A stretch of 64,000 bases of DNA from Dyadobacter sediminis (GTDB lineage Bacteria > Bacteroidota > Bacteroidia > Cytophagales > Spirosomataceae): NCBI RefSeq assembly GCF_005860765.1, contig NZ_VCEI01000011.1, positions 496,001-560,000 of the forward strand, written 5' to 3'. The notes beneath the pieces are model-generated. The model had not been told where the DNA came from and ran no database searches. It saw nothing but the letters and a program-made list of their open reading frames with translations. Of the stretch, positions 9,290 through 19,111 are shown piece by piece. How positions within the stretch are numbered: position 1 is the stretch's first letter; the number at the start of each line of letters is the position of its first letter. A program made the translations under genes and the position numbers.

Positions 9290-10380
9290 AAAATAACCTG
9301 AATATCGTTGTGCTTGGATTGTCCATTACTTCATCGTGGGGAAACGGACACGCCACCACTTTCCGGGGACTTATCCGGGAGCTGCATAAGAACGGGCATG
9401 ACGTTACTTTTCTGGAAAGAGACGTTCCGTGGTATGCATCGAACCGCGACCTGAAAGATTTCTCTTACTGCAACACCATTCTTTACAGCGGCCTGGATGA
9501 ACTTCGCCAAAAGCATACGGAAATCATCCGGTTCGCGGATCTGGTTATAGTCGGATCGTATGTTCCGGAAGGCGTTGCAGTCGGCCATTTTGTGGTGGAA
9601 ACAGCTGATGGAATAACGGCGTTTTATGATATTGATACGCCGGTTACGCTGGCGAAAATGGAAAAAAACGACTTTGAGTACCTGCATCCGGATTTGATCC
9701 CGATGTACCATATGTATCTGAGCTTTACCGGCGGGCCAACTCTGAAACGTCTGGAAGAACAGTACGGATCGCCTATGGCAAGGCCGTTTTACTGCTCCTT
9801 TGACCCTGAACTTTACTTTCCGGAAGAACAGGTAAAACAATGGGATCTGGGTTACTTGGGAACGTACAGCACCGACCGGCAGCCGCCGCTGACCAAACTC
9901 ATGCTCCAGGCAGCAGAAGAATTTCAAGGCGGCCGTTTTGTAGTAGCCGGTCCGCAGTACCCGGCAGGTATTGAATGGCCTTCCAATGTGGAAAGAATTG
10001 AGCATTTACCGCCCTTGGAACACCGGAAGTTCTATAACAGCCAGCGTTTTACGATGAACATAACGCGTGATGATATGATCAGGGCCGGCTATTCGCCCAG
10101 TGTCCGCCTTTTTGAAGCAGCGGCGTGCAATACACCGATCATCAGCGATTACTGGGAAGGAATTGAAAGTATATTTGAACCCGGCAAGGAAATCCTGATT
10201 TCGAAATCAGCAGAAGAAACTGTAAACTATCTGACCGGAATCGGCGAAGAGGAAAGACAGCAGATTGCAGCCAGTGCCCGTGAAAAAGTACTCGCGTATC
10301 ATACGGCGGCTCACCGTGCCAAAGAACTGGAAACCTATTATTCCGAAGCAACAGCATTCAGCAGAACGGTACAGGAATGA
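9286..10380 (+). CDS. CgeB-like glycosyltransferase, third of three
   Basis: This 364-residue protein is the third paralogue and is closest to the second: SVRLFEAAACNTPIISDYWEG and IFEPGKEILIS correspond nearly residue by residue to that protein's donor site. The N-terminus has WGNGHATTFRG and the C-terminus HTAAHRAKEL. It is the last gene of the tightly packed operon; a gap of 127 bases without a clear terminator follows before the molybdenum enzyme gene. A cytosolic role in adding a further sugar to the same glycan is inferred from position. Confidence 0.82.
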   Translation: MKNNLNIVVLGLSITSSWGNGHATTFRGLIRELHKNGHDVTFLERDVPWYASNRDLKDFSYCNTILYSGLDELRQKHTEIIRFADLVIVGSYVPEGVAVGHFVVETADGITAFYDIDTPVTLAKMEKNDFEYLHPDLIPMYHMYLSFTGGPTLKRLEEQYGSPMARPFYCSFDPELYFPEEQVKQWDLGYLGTYSTDRQPPLTKLMLQAAEEFQGGRFVVAGPQYPAGIEWPSNVERIEHLPPLEHRKFYNSQRFTMNITRDDMIRAGYSPSVRLFEAAACNTPIISDYWEGIESIFEPGKEILISKSAEETVNYLTGIGEEERQQIAASAREKVLAYHTAAHRAKELETYYSEATAFSRTVQE

Positions 10381-10507
10381 ACCGCTGCTGTTCCTGAAAG
10401 AAAGCAAAGTATGATTACGGATGTGACGGCAAGCTGTCGGATTGGTATAATTGTTATAAGATAAGAACTTGAATGATAACCGATCAGAATCATACTTTCC
10501 TTATTTT

Positions 10508-12724
10508 ATGGACAAGAACAAGCTGCATTACGATCCGGAGAAGACGGTAAGCCGCGTAGAAGGAAAGGCAAAAGTAACCGGCGCTGCCCGCTATGCTGCG
10601 GAATACAAACCGGAAGGTACGCTTTACGGCGTGCTGGTCACCAGCACCATCAGCAAAGGCAGCATTGAAAATATTGCCTCTGAAAAAGCAGAATCCTCGC
10701 CGGGTGTAGTTGCTGTTCTTACGCATTTGAACCGTCCGGACGTACCCGGCTGGAATAAAGAACCAAAAGCGCAATCCCGTGTTGAGGGAAAGGAGTTCCG
10801 TGTATTTTTTGATAACCGGATTTATTACAATCATCAGCCCGTTGCGCTTGTTCTTGCCGATACGCTGGAAAGGGCTGATTTTGCTGCCGGCCTGGTTAAG
10901 GTCACTTATCACAAAGAACCGCATCAAACCGATTTTACAGTAAACCGGGAAAAAGCCTACAAACCAAAACGAACAGAGGATTACAGCCGGGGAACAGATC
11001 AGGCTTTTCAAGCTGCTGCCGTACAGATAGAGGCGGAGTATACTACGCCGCTGCAAGTACATAATCCGATGGAAATGCATGCGGCAACGGTGGAATGGAA
11101 AGCTTCCGGCCAGTTGACGGATTACAATAAAACGCAGGCTGTGAAAATGGCCAGAAAGGAAATAGCAACCGCTTTCGATATTCAGGAAGATGCTATTGAA
11201 GTACATGCTCCGTTTGTAGGCGGTGCGTTCGGTTCATCTTCCAGGGTATGGCCGCAGGAAATGGCTGCACTGCTCGGTGCCAGAAAGGTCGGCCGGCCCG
11301 TCAGGGTAATGGCAAAGCGCGATCAGGTTTTCAATATGGTAGGTTACCGTCCTGCTTCCGTACAGAAATTCAGCATTGGTGCCGAAAAGAACGGAACGCT
11401 GACTGCCATCAGGCATGAGGTTATCGGAAGTACGTCTGCTTATGAGGAATTTACCGAACGGATTACTGATCCGACTCGATCCTTGTACGCATGTCCCAAT
11501 CTGCATACGACTTATAAACTGCTGGCGCTCGACATGTCAACGCCATGCTGGACGCGCGGTCCCGGCGAAACAAGCGGTTCTTTTGCACTGGAATGTGCGA
11601 TGGATGAATTATCCTATGTACTGAAAATGGACCCGGTTCAACTGCGGCTCAAAAACTTTGCCGGGAAAGATCCGGAATCCGGCCTGGACTGGTCAAGCAA
11701 TCATTTAAAAGCGTGTTTTCAGAAAGCAGGTGAAAATTTTGGCTGGGACAAACGGAATCCCGTTCCCGGTTCGATGACGTCTGATGGCTGGCAACTCGGC
11801 ATGGGAATGAGCAGCGGCATCTACAAATCGGACCGTTCACCGGCAACTGCCAGCGCGACATTGCGTCCGGACGGCAGTCTGGTTGTACAAAGTTCCGTTG
11901 CGGATGTTGGCCCCGGTTCGGCTACTGTGATGACACAGATCGCAGCCGATGCGTTCGGCATCCATATTTCGAAAGTCGAATTTCAATGGGGAAATTCCAT
12001 GTTCCCCACAGCTCCCGGCCAGTTTGGATCGCATACGACCGCATCCGTCGGCTCGGCAGTTCACGATGCAGTGAAAGCCTTGCAAAAACGCTTGAAAGAA
12101 CTGGCGGCAAACACTGATAATGCTCCTTTATCCGGAAAAAACACGGACGATCTGGTAGTGGAAAATGGCATGGTCACAGATCAGGAAAAGCAAGGAAAAT
12201 GGTCATTTTCTGAACTTTTAAGCCGGAACAAACTTTCTGAACTGAAAGTAACTGCCGAATCCAGAAGCGGAAATGAAAAGGAACAGTTTTCCGGAAAATC
12301 CTTTTGTGCCCATTTTGTTGAAGTCCTTGTTCATCCGCTCACCGGAACAGTGAAAGTCCGCAGAGTCGTCTCAGCGATAGATGCCGGCCGGATTATCAAT
12401 CCTAAAACCGCAACCAGCCAGGTTTATGGTTCCGTTGTCTGGGGTATTGGCGTGTCTTTACTGGAAGAAGGAATTGTAGATCATCGTTTTGGGCGTTATG
12501 TCAACAATGATCTGGCTAATTATCATTTGCCTGTAAATGCCGATATTCCTTCCATAGAAGTTATTTTCATAGATAAACCCGATCCGGTCATCAATCCGAT
12601 GGGCACAAAAGGACTCGGCGAAATCGGAATTGTCGGATTTTCTGCTGCTGTGGCCAATGCCGTTTATCATGCAACCGGAAAGCGTGTACGTTCCTTGCCG
12701 ATCACTGCGGATAAATTGATTTAA
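10508..12724 (+). CDS. Xanthine dehydrogenase family protein, molybdopterin-binding subunit
   Basis: This protein of about 738 residues is the large, molybdenum-cofactor-binding subunit of the xanthine/aldehyde oxidase family. It begins with the usual KTVSRVEGKAKVTGAARYAA segment, has GGAFGSS in the cofactor-binding domain and KGLGEIG near the C-terminus, where the glutamate is the catalytic base of the family. I place the start at ATG 10508 (MDKNKLHYDPEK); an in-frame TTG at 10469 would add 13 residues without family-like sequence. The 2Fe-2S and FAD subunit genes that normally sit beside it are absent here. There is no Tat or Sec signal. It may be the last gene of the glycan operon or an independent unit. 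Its substrate is unknown. Confidence 0.85.
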   Translation: MDKNKLHYDPEKTVSRVEGKAKVTGAARYAAEYKPEGTLYGVLVTSTISKGSIENIASEKAESSPGVVAVLTHLNRPDVPGWNKEPKAQSRVEGKEFRVFFDNRIYYNHQPVALVLADTLERADFAAGLVKVTYHKEPHQTDFTVNREKAYKPKRTEDYSRGTDQAFQAAAVQIEAEYTTPLQVHNPMEMHAATVEWKASGQLTDYNKTQAVKMARKEIATAFDIQEDAIEVHAPFVGGAFGSSSRVWPQEMAALLGARKVGRPVRVMAKRDQVFNMVGYRPASVQKFSIGAEKNGTLTAIRHEVIGSTSAYEEFTERITDPTRSLYACPNLHTTYKLLALDMSTPCWTRGPGETSGSFALECAMDELSYVLKMDPVQLRLKNFAGKDPESGLDWSSNHLKACFQKAGENFGWDKRNPVPGSMTSDGWQLGMGMSSGIYKSDRSPATASATLRPDGSLVVQSSVADVGPGSATVMTQIAADAFGIHISKVEFQWGNSMFPTAPGQFGSHTTASVGSAVHDAVKALQKRLKELAANTDNAPLSGKNTDDLVVENGMVTDQEKQGKWSFSELLSRNKLSELKVTAESRSGNEKEQFSGKSFCAHFVEVLVHPLTGTVKVRRVVSAIDAGRIINPKTATSQVYGSVVWGIGVSLLEEGIVDHRFGRYVNNDLANYHLPVNADIPSIEVIFIDKPDPVINPMGTKGLGEIGIVGFSAAVANAVYHATGKRVRSLPITADKLI

Positions 12725-13272
12725 TGAAACAATCCGGTTCAGCAATCCAGAGGATGAACAATAATGATTCAGTTGCCATATGCACCCAATAAGCGGCGTG
12801 CTCATCAGTAAAAACCAATCAAGACCGGCAACCTTCCATTACAGGCACAGTTATTGATAGGGCTCGCCCCGGATTGTAGCAATTGCTGCAGTTCAATGTA
12901 TTACTGTTATTATGAGGTTAATCAAAAAATGGAAGCACTTTTAGAGCTTCCATTTTTATTTTGTTCCGGTGTATATACATCCCGTATCGTGGCAACCTTC
13001 CATCCGGGCAGCTTTATAAAGGCTTTTTGAAAAGATTAGCATATAATTCGCATCTGGACAAAAATAGTTAGATCGTATAACTTAATTTTTATTGTTCCTA
13101 CGCCGTATTTTGGTTTCAATCCGTGTGATGCTACTTACAAATACTTCTTCATAAACATTTAATCTTTTTCGAATTTAATTGAACAATTACTAGTAGGGGT
13201 GAGAAAGATGATGTTCCGTCCTGGGATATTAATAACAATTTCTATTCCATCATTACAATCTCACCTTAATCT
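12725..13272. other. Intergenic region before the first SusC gene
   Basis: About 550 bases that hold a terminator for the upstream gene (12925-12957) and a 13-base direct repeat, GGCAACCTTCCAT, at 12827-12839 and 12991-13003. The promoter for the SusC gene should lie in the AT-rich stretch after 13030, but I find no exact TAnnTTTG element. No gene is supported here. Confidence 0.5.
12925..12957 (+). terminator. Rho-independent terminator after the molybdenum enzyme gene
   Basis: A 12-base perfect stem (12925-12936 with 12946-12957) closes a 9-base loop and ends in a run of five T, followed by more T-rich sequence. It lies 200 bases after the stop at 12724. Confidence 0.75.
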
Positions 13273-16200
13273 ATGAACTCAGGTTTAACAATTACCCTCA
13301 TCCGGGTGACTGCGGGATGCATGCTGACGGCCATGGCATTTCCGCTCGCCTATGCCGGTCCGAATGTGGTCTTGCATAAGCCAAGATCCGAACAGACCGC
13401 TGTTGCCGACAAGCCGGTTTCAGGCAAAGTTTTATCCAAAGAAGACAATACGCCGGTTCCGGGCGTCACAGTGGTTGTGAAAGGAACGACCAACGGAACG
13501 ACAACCGATGTAGACGGCAAATACCAGATCAATGTCCCTGAAAGCAATGCCGTTCTTGTATTTTCTGCGGTAGGATTTGCGACCCAGGAAAAGCCGGTCG
13601 GAAATGAAAGCATTATGGACATTATTTTATCCACCGATCAGAAAACGCTGGAAGAAGTAGTGGTGGTGGGTTATGGTACGCTGAAAAAAAGGGACCTTAC
13701 CGGAGCCGTTTCGCAGATCAGCGCCACTAAACTGGAAAATGAAAATCCGCAATCCGTTCAGGATGTACTGAGAGGCAATATTCCAGGCATGAACGTCGGG
13801 TTTTCTGCCTCGGCAAAGGGGGGCGGCAATGTTTCGGTGAGAGGTACCAACTCGCTGAAAGCCGGAACAAGTCCGCTGGTAGTACTGGACGGAGCCATTT
13901 ACTACGGCGGTCTGGAAGACATTAACCCGAATGACATTGAAACGGTGGACGTGCTGAAAGATGCGAGTTCGGCGGCGGTTTTCGGGGCCAAAGCGGCAAG
14001 CGGTGTTATTCTGGTTACGACCAAAAAAGGAAAAGAAGGCAAGACGATCATCAACGTCAATACCAATTTCGGCGTGGCCGAGGTAGCCAAAAACCAGCCT
14101 GTTCTGAGTCCGGACGGATTTGTTACGTGGCGGCAGGAAGTCATGCGCAACATCAATACCGCAGCGCAGCCCAGCCGGTTTACAAACCCCGCTCAGCTTC
14201 CTTCCGACGTTACACTGGAACAATGGCTGGCATTCGACGGATCGGCCGGCGACCCGACAACCGTATGGCTGCAGAGACTGGGCATGCAGCCGGTTGAAAT
14301 CCAGAACTACAAAAACGGAAAAAGTGTGGACTGGTACAGCAAAATGTTTCAGAAAGCTCTTCGCCAGGATCATACCGTAAGCCTTTCCGGAAAGACGGAC
14401 AAGGTTTCGTACTATATGTCGCTGGGTTACCTGAACAATGAAGGGATTGTTGTCGGCGACAAATACAGTACTGTGCGCGCGAGGCTTAATCTGGAAGGAA
14501 AAGTAAACAAGTTTCTTTCGGTCGGGATCAATACGCAGTTTGCAGACCGGGACGAGAGCCAGGTTCCTGTCAATTACGAACTGGCTGCCAACCTTTCGCC
14601 CTGGGGATCGGAGTTCAATCCGGACGGAACTTACAAATGGCGGCCCAATGAAGAGGCAAGCGGCGGAAACCACCCATACTTTGCACCCAGTTTTACCGAC
14701 CGTGACAAAGGTTCGGTAACGATCAATGCTGTTGTTTTTGCCAAAATAGCATTACCGTTCGGCATCAGTTATCAGGCAAACTTTACGCCGAGATATGAGT
14801 ATTATCACCGCTATAATGCAGAATCGGCCAGGCATGCGGAGTGGGCAGCAGAAGGAGGAAGGGCTTCACGCCGCGATACCAGAACCATGAGCTGGCAGAT
14901 TGATAACATTTTCAAATGGAATAAAACCTTAGCAGAAAAGCATAACATTGATGCCACCTTTCTTGTAAATGCCGAGAAATTCAGAATGTGGGACGACAGC
15001 GTTTCCAATAAAGGCTTTGCACCAACAGACGTTTTAGGATATCATAACATGGCCGCAGGCAATGCGCCTATTATGTGGACGAACGATGAGGAAAGTACGG
15101 CAGATGCCTTGATGGGCCGTTTGTTTTACTCTTTCAAAGACCGGTATATGGTTACGTTGTCCACGCGCCGGGACGGTTACTCTGCATTCGGACAAAAGAA
15201 TCCGAGGGCGCTTTTTTCATCCGCTGCGTTGGGCTGGGTATTTACGGACGAGCCTTTTTTTAAATCCAGCTGGCTGAGTTACGGCAAATTCAGGGTTTCA
15301 TACGGAAGTAACGGAAACCGAGACATTGCCCGATACGACGCGCTTTCCAATCTCATCACCGGAAAGTACCTGCACATCAATCCGGGCGGAACGGTGTATC
15401 AGACAAGCCAGTTGTATGTAGGAAGAATGCAGAATGCCAATCTGAAGTGGGAGCGGACCAATTCCCTGAACTTCGGACTTGATTTTTCACTATTCAACAA
15501 TGTCGTGGACGGAAGTGTGGAACTGTACAAATCTTCAACACGCGATCTGCTCGTGGAAAGAGCTTTGCCCAATGTGCTCGGATTTGATTTCGTACTGGAC
15601 AATCTTGGTCAGGTTGATAACAAAGGTTTGGAAATCAGTCTGAACTCCAACAACATGAAGCGTGAAAACTTTACCTGGCGATCCACACTGAACTTTCAGA
15701 TGAACAGAAACAAAATCGTTCATTTGTATGGCGACAAGACCGTAACCAAAGATGCGTCAGGAAATGTAGTCAGTGAAAGAGAAGCCGACGACATTACAAA
15801 CCGGTGGTTTATCGGTCATGCCATTGACGAAATCTGGAATTATAAAGTACTGGGCGTATGGCAGACGGAAGAAGCGGATGCAGCGGCCAAATACGGCGTA
15901 AAGCCTGGCGATCACAAAATACTGGACGTGAATAATGATGGAAAGTATACGAATGATGACAAGGTTTTTCAGGGTTTTACCTCGCCGCGTGCCAGGATTA
16001 CTTTCCGCAACGAATTCAGGGTAATAAAGAATTTTGATGTTTCGTTTATGGTTTATTCTTACCTCGGCCAGAAGGGTGAATTTAATCAGATGAAAAACCG
16101 GCAGGGATTTCCGGACCGTTCCAGTTCCTACATTTTTCCATACTGGACAGCCGAAAACCGCAACAACGAATGGGCGCGGTTGTATTCCAGCGAAGGTTCG

Positions 16201-16464
16201 GCAACAGGCTATTCCGTATATCAGAGCAAATCATTTGTTCGCTTTGAAAGCCTCGCCGTTGCCTACACGATCCCGAAAAACCTGACGCAAAAGATCAATA
16301 TTCAGAATCTGCGTGTTTACGGCAACATCCGGAACATAGGCTACCTTTCCAGCTGGAGTTTCTGGGATCCTGAAAACGGTACCAATAACAGCAACAACAC
16401 AAACATTGCAACCTCGGTACCCAGTCCTCGCATTTTTACCATGGGTCTTGACATTACACTTTAA
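13273..16464 (+). CDS. SusC/RagA family TonB-linked outer-membrane protein (no STN domain)
   Basis: This 1063-residue protein is a SusC-type TonB-dependent transporter that imports oligosaccharides or other nutrients across the outer membrane. After a signal peptide ending near PLAYA it has a carboxypeptidase-regulatory-like domain (about 50-115, with VSGKVLSKEDNTPVPGV), a linker with VVVGYGTLKKRDLTGAVS, the plug domain (to about 260, with SVRGTNSLKAG and VLKDASSAAVFGA), then a long beta-barrel ending in a terminal leucine. It lacks the STN signalling domain, so it is not expected to talk to an anti-sigma factor. It is followed after 18 bases by its SusD partner. No hydrolase is adjacent, so the substrate is unknown. 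Confidence 0.93.
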   Translation: MNSGLTITLIRVTAGCMLTAMAFPLAYAGPNVVLHKPRSEQTAVADKPVSGKVLSKEDNTPVPGVTVVVKGTTNGTTTDVDGKYQINVPESNAVLVFSAVGFATQEKPVGNESIMDIILSTDQKTLEEVVVVGYGTLKKRDLTGAVSQISATKLENENPQSVQDVLRGNIPGMNVGFSASAKGGGNVSVRGTNSLKAGTSPLVVLDGAIYYGGLEDINPNDIETVDVLKDASSAAVFGAKAASGVILVTTKKGKEGKTIINVNTNFGVAEVAKNQPVLSPDGFVTWRQEVMRNINTAAQPSRFTNPAQLPSDVTLEQWLAFDGSAGDPTTVWLQRLGMQPVEIQNYKNGKSVDWYSKMFQKALRQDHTVSLSGKTDKVSYYMSLGYLNNEGIVVGDKYSTVRARLNLEGKVNKFLSVGINTQFADRDESQVPVNYELAANLSPWGSEFNPDGTYKWRPNEEASGGNHPYFAPSFTDRDKGSVTINAVVFAKIALPFGISYQANFTPRYEYYHRYNAESARHAEWAAEGGRASRRDTRTMSWQIDNIFKWNKTLAEKHNIDATFLVNAEKFRMWDDSVSNKGFAPTDVLGYHNMAAGNAPIMWTNDEESTADALMGRLFYSFKDRYMVTLSTRRDGYSAFGQKNPRALFSSAALGWVFTDEPFFKSSWLSYGKFRVSYGSNGNRDIARYDALSNLITGKYLHINPGGTVYQTSQLYVGRMQNANLKWERTNSLNFGLDFSLFNNVVDGSVELYKSSTRDLLVERALPNVLGFDFVLDNLGQVDNKGLEISLNSNNMKRENFTWRSTLNFQMNRNKIVHLYGDKTVTKDASGNVVSEREADDITNRWFIGHAIDEIWNYKVLGVWQTEEADAAAKYGVKPGDHKILDVNNDGKYTNDDKVFQGFTSPRARITFRNEFRVIKNFDVSFMVYSYLGQKGEFNQMKNRQGFPDRSSSYIFPYWTAENRNNEWARLYSSEGSATGYSVYQSKSFVRFESLAVAYTIPKNLTQKINIQNLRVYGNIRNIGYLSSWSFWDPENGTNNSNNTNIATSVPSPRIFTMGLDITL

Positions 16465-16482
16465 TTTACATCTTGGCAGCAT

Positions 16483-18321
16483 ATGAAATCCAAATATCTA
16501 AAACCCAAAAGTATTCTTCAGCTTGGTATGCTGGTGTCCGGTATGACGCTGACGGGCTGCGACAAAAGCTGGCTGAAACCCGAACCGCTTTCCTTCTACA
16601 ATCCTGATAATACTTTCAATGATCCAACGGGCCTTCGCGCCACCATTGTAGCCTGTGAGCGGAACATGCGGCTGGAATGGTACGGCGATGCGGCACCCAT
16701 GGTGACCGAAGCCATTTTTTCCGATATTGCGGTGGAAGGAACAACGGATAAATCAGGTCCGGCGCAGAACCTGAACCTGCTCATTACGCCGGATGCCCAG
16801 CTTAACCACATAGATTACAACAAGATCGGCTGGTACTGGTCTGAGGGATTCAAAGGTATCAAGTACGCCAATGTCGCCATTTCCAGAATAGACCAGCCAA
16901 CCTCCTACAAAAGCGAACAGGAAAAGAACGAAATACTCGGAGCTGCGTATTTTCACAGGGCTTACCGTTATTACAGACTTACGCAGCAATTCGGCGACGT
17001 GCCGCTGATTCTGGATGAAGTCATCAATCCGAAGCTTGATTTTCAGTCCACAAAAAGAGAAGTCATTCTGAAAAAAATGAAGGAAGATCTGGAATTTGCC
17101 GAACAGTGGGTTCCGGTGGTTACAGACAAAGGAAGCGTAAACCGCGGTTCCGTAAGTCATTTGCTGACCAAAATCAATCTTTCACTCGGCCTTTTTGACG
17201 ATGCCATCAAATCCGCAAGCAATGTAATTGACGGCGGAACGCATAAGCTGATGACCAACCGTTTCGGGGTAGATGCGAATGATCAGAACCGTAATGTCAT
17301 CTGGGATTTGCACCGTCCGGCCAACAAAGCTTTAAATTCCAATACGGAAGCCCTGATGCTGGTAATCGACCGGGTGAGCATTGAAGGAAACGTGGATGGC
17401 GGTACTTTGCTGATGCGGAATACCGTTCCGTTCTGGCATAATAATATCAATACACCTGCCGGAAATCGCGGAACCATCGATACTTACGGCATTGCCATTG
17501 ATCTGGTGAATAAAGTAGGCCGGGGACTGGGCCGTGTGCGTCCAACCTATTATTCACAGGAAGGCGTCTGGGATGATAAGAAAGATCTGCGCCATGCGCC
17601 GGGAAACTGGACACGGATGGAAGATCTGGTTTACAACAATCCGGCACTGAATACGACGCTCAAAGATCCTTATTACGGCAAAAACCTTCAGTTGCGCAAC
17701 GCTGCCGGAGCCGTACTGACGATTGATACGATCCGCTGCTGGTTCGACTGGCCCAATTACAAACTGTTTATCGAAGATCCCTTAAAGGTGCAGCCTTCAG
17801 GCGGAAACACGGACTGGTATGTATTCAGACTGGCAGAAACTTATCTGCTGAGAGCCGAAGCTTACGCATGGAAAGGCGATCTGGTGAAAGCTGCTGCGGA
17901 TATCAATGCAGTAAGAACGCGTGCAAAATGCGATCCGGTTGCGCCTGCCAAAGTCAATATAGGTACCATACTCGATGAACGTGCGCGTGAACTTTATTTT
18001 GAAGAACCGCGTAAAACAGAACTTACGCGCGTGGCCTACATCTTTGCCATGACCGGAAAGCCTGCGCCGAACGGCAAAACGTATAACATGAACGATTTTT
18101 CTGAAAACAACTATTTTTACGACCGCATTATGGAAAAAAGCGACTTCTATAACAAAGGTGTAAAAACCCGGCATGGTGATGAATATACCATGAGTCCATA
18201 TCATGTTTTATGGCCCATTCCGCAAGCCGCCATTGCAGGAAATACGCAGGGGATCATTAATCAGAACAAAGGGTACAATGGTTTCCAGAACAACGTACCG
18301 CCGCTGACGGAAATACCTTAG
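16483..18321 (+). CDS. RagB/SusD family substrate-binding lipoprotein
   Basis: This 612-residue lipoprotein is the surface partner of the SusC transporter encoded just before it. The signal peptide ends in the lipobox LTGC, placing the acylated cysteine at about residue 26, after which DKSWLKPEP begins the mature protein. The body shows SusD features: a repeated helical hairpin region with [21 protein letters not shown] and, near the C-terminus, [17 protein letters not shown] and [14 protein letters not shown]. It binds the ligand and closes as a lid over the SusC barrel. The ligand is not predictable from sequence. Confidence 0.93.
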   Translation: MKSKYLKPKSILQLGMLVSGMTLTGCDKSWLKPEPLSFYNPDNTFNDPTGLRATIVACERNMRLEWYGDAAPMVTEAIFSDIAVEGTTDKSGPAQNLNLLITPDAQLNHIDYNKIGWYWSEGFKGIKYANVAISRIDQPTSYKSEQEKNEILGAAYFHRAYRYYRLTQQFGDVPLILDEVINPKLDFQSTKREVILKKMKEDLEFAEQWVPVVTDKGSVNRGSVSHLLTKINLSLGLFDDAIKSASNVIDGGTHKLMTNRFGVDANDQNRNVIWDLHRPANKALNSNTEALMLVIDRVSIEGNVDGGTLLMRNTVPFWHNNINTPAGNRGTIDTYGIAIDLVNKVGRGLGRVRPTYYSQEGVWDDKKDLRHAPGNWTRMEDLVYNNPALNTTLKDPYYGKNLQLRNAAGAVLTIDTIRCWFDWPNYKLFIEDPLKVQPSGGNTDWYVFRLAETYLLRAEAYAWKGDLVKAAADINAVRTRAKCDPVAPAKVNIGTILDERARELYFEEPRKTELTRVAYIFAMTGKPAPNGKTYNMNDFSENNYFYDRIMEKSDFYNKGVKTRHGDEYTMSPYHVLWPIPQAAIAGNTQGIINQNKGYNGFQNNVPPLTEIP

Positions 18322-19111
18322 TGAAGTTGAGAATAGGAAATCGTTGTCATGCAGTCCTAAACAAAAAGCCCCGGCGGGGCTTTTTTGTTTATAGCAATAA
18401 GGTCAAGAACAAGTATGGAACTCCCGGGTAGTTTCCTGAACCAGGCTTAAAGGCGGCTTTCCCGGAGCCAGTTTAATGCTTGTTTAAGATTTTCTTGCTA
18501 TAACCAGAGGGCTACACACGAGCCGGTTATTGAATGAATGAACCCCGGCGGAGCATTTTGATTACAACAGGAAGACATTTGTTTGAATAAGCAAGACGAA
18601 ATACAGAATATAACAATGCAAAAAGAATCTCATGACAAGATAAACGTATATACTTTCCGGTGCTGTTACGAAGACCGTTGAATCATTAAAAATTTCGTAA
18701 TCAGATTTATAAAGCTAAAATGTTAATAAAATCTTAAATGGATTTGAATGAGAAAGGATCAAGAACTTAGAAGTATTTGTAATCAATTTTACTATTTTAT
18801 AAAAAAAACTGGTTTGATATTGTAGCACTATTTCGTTATCTGACAGAAAGTCTGATGAAAATGATCTGCCTAGAAATTGGATGTTTATGTCCGGCTTATT
18901 TGTTATTTTGGCCGCCTTGTTATACATTGCTGTTATGAATAGCCATTTTGAAGCATTTTTGTTTAACAGTTGACGAGGCCGTTTTTTCAGGTGAAATCAT
19001 GGTTTCAAACGTTGAATGGAGATGCTGGAAAAGCGGTTCGGATTTATGTACAATCATTTATTTACTCACGTATCCAACTTGTACACAGCAAGTTGAGACT
19101 AATTCTATCCA
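18322..19111. other. Intergenic region between SusD and a T9SS protein gene
   Basis: Nearly 800 bases contain the terminator at 18361-18388 and then AT-rich sequence. A degenerate copy of the terminator core (ACCCCGGCGGAGC) appears near 18541, which may be a worn duplication. A weak hairpin (about 18500-18528) is present. I find no gene; the only minus-strand frame of note (about 70 codons) has no recognisable features. Confidence 0.5.
18361..18388 (+). terminator. Rho-independent terminator of the SusC/SusD operon
   Basis: AAAAAGCCCC (18363-18372) pairs with GGGGCTTTTT (18376-18385) around a GGC loop, with a T run on the plus strand. It lies 40 bases after the SusD stop codon. Confidence 0.88.

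Noticed and set aside
10469..10507. TTG start 13 codons before the chosen start of the molybdopterin subunit
   Set aside because: The added residues are not family-like, and an ATG exists exactly where the conserved sequence begins.
13627..14673. Minus-strand frame of 348 codons opposite the first SusC gene
   Set aside because: Shadow of a well-supported SusC plug and barrel region; no motifs or plausible start context.
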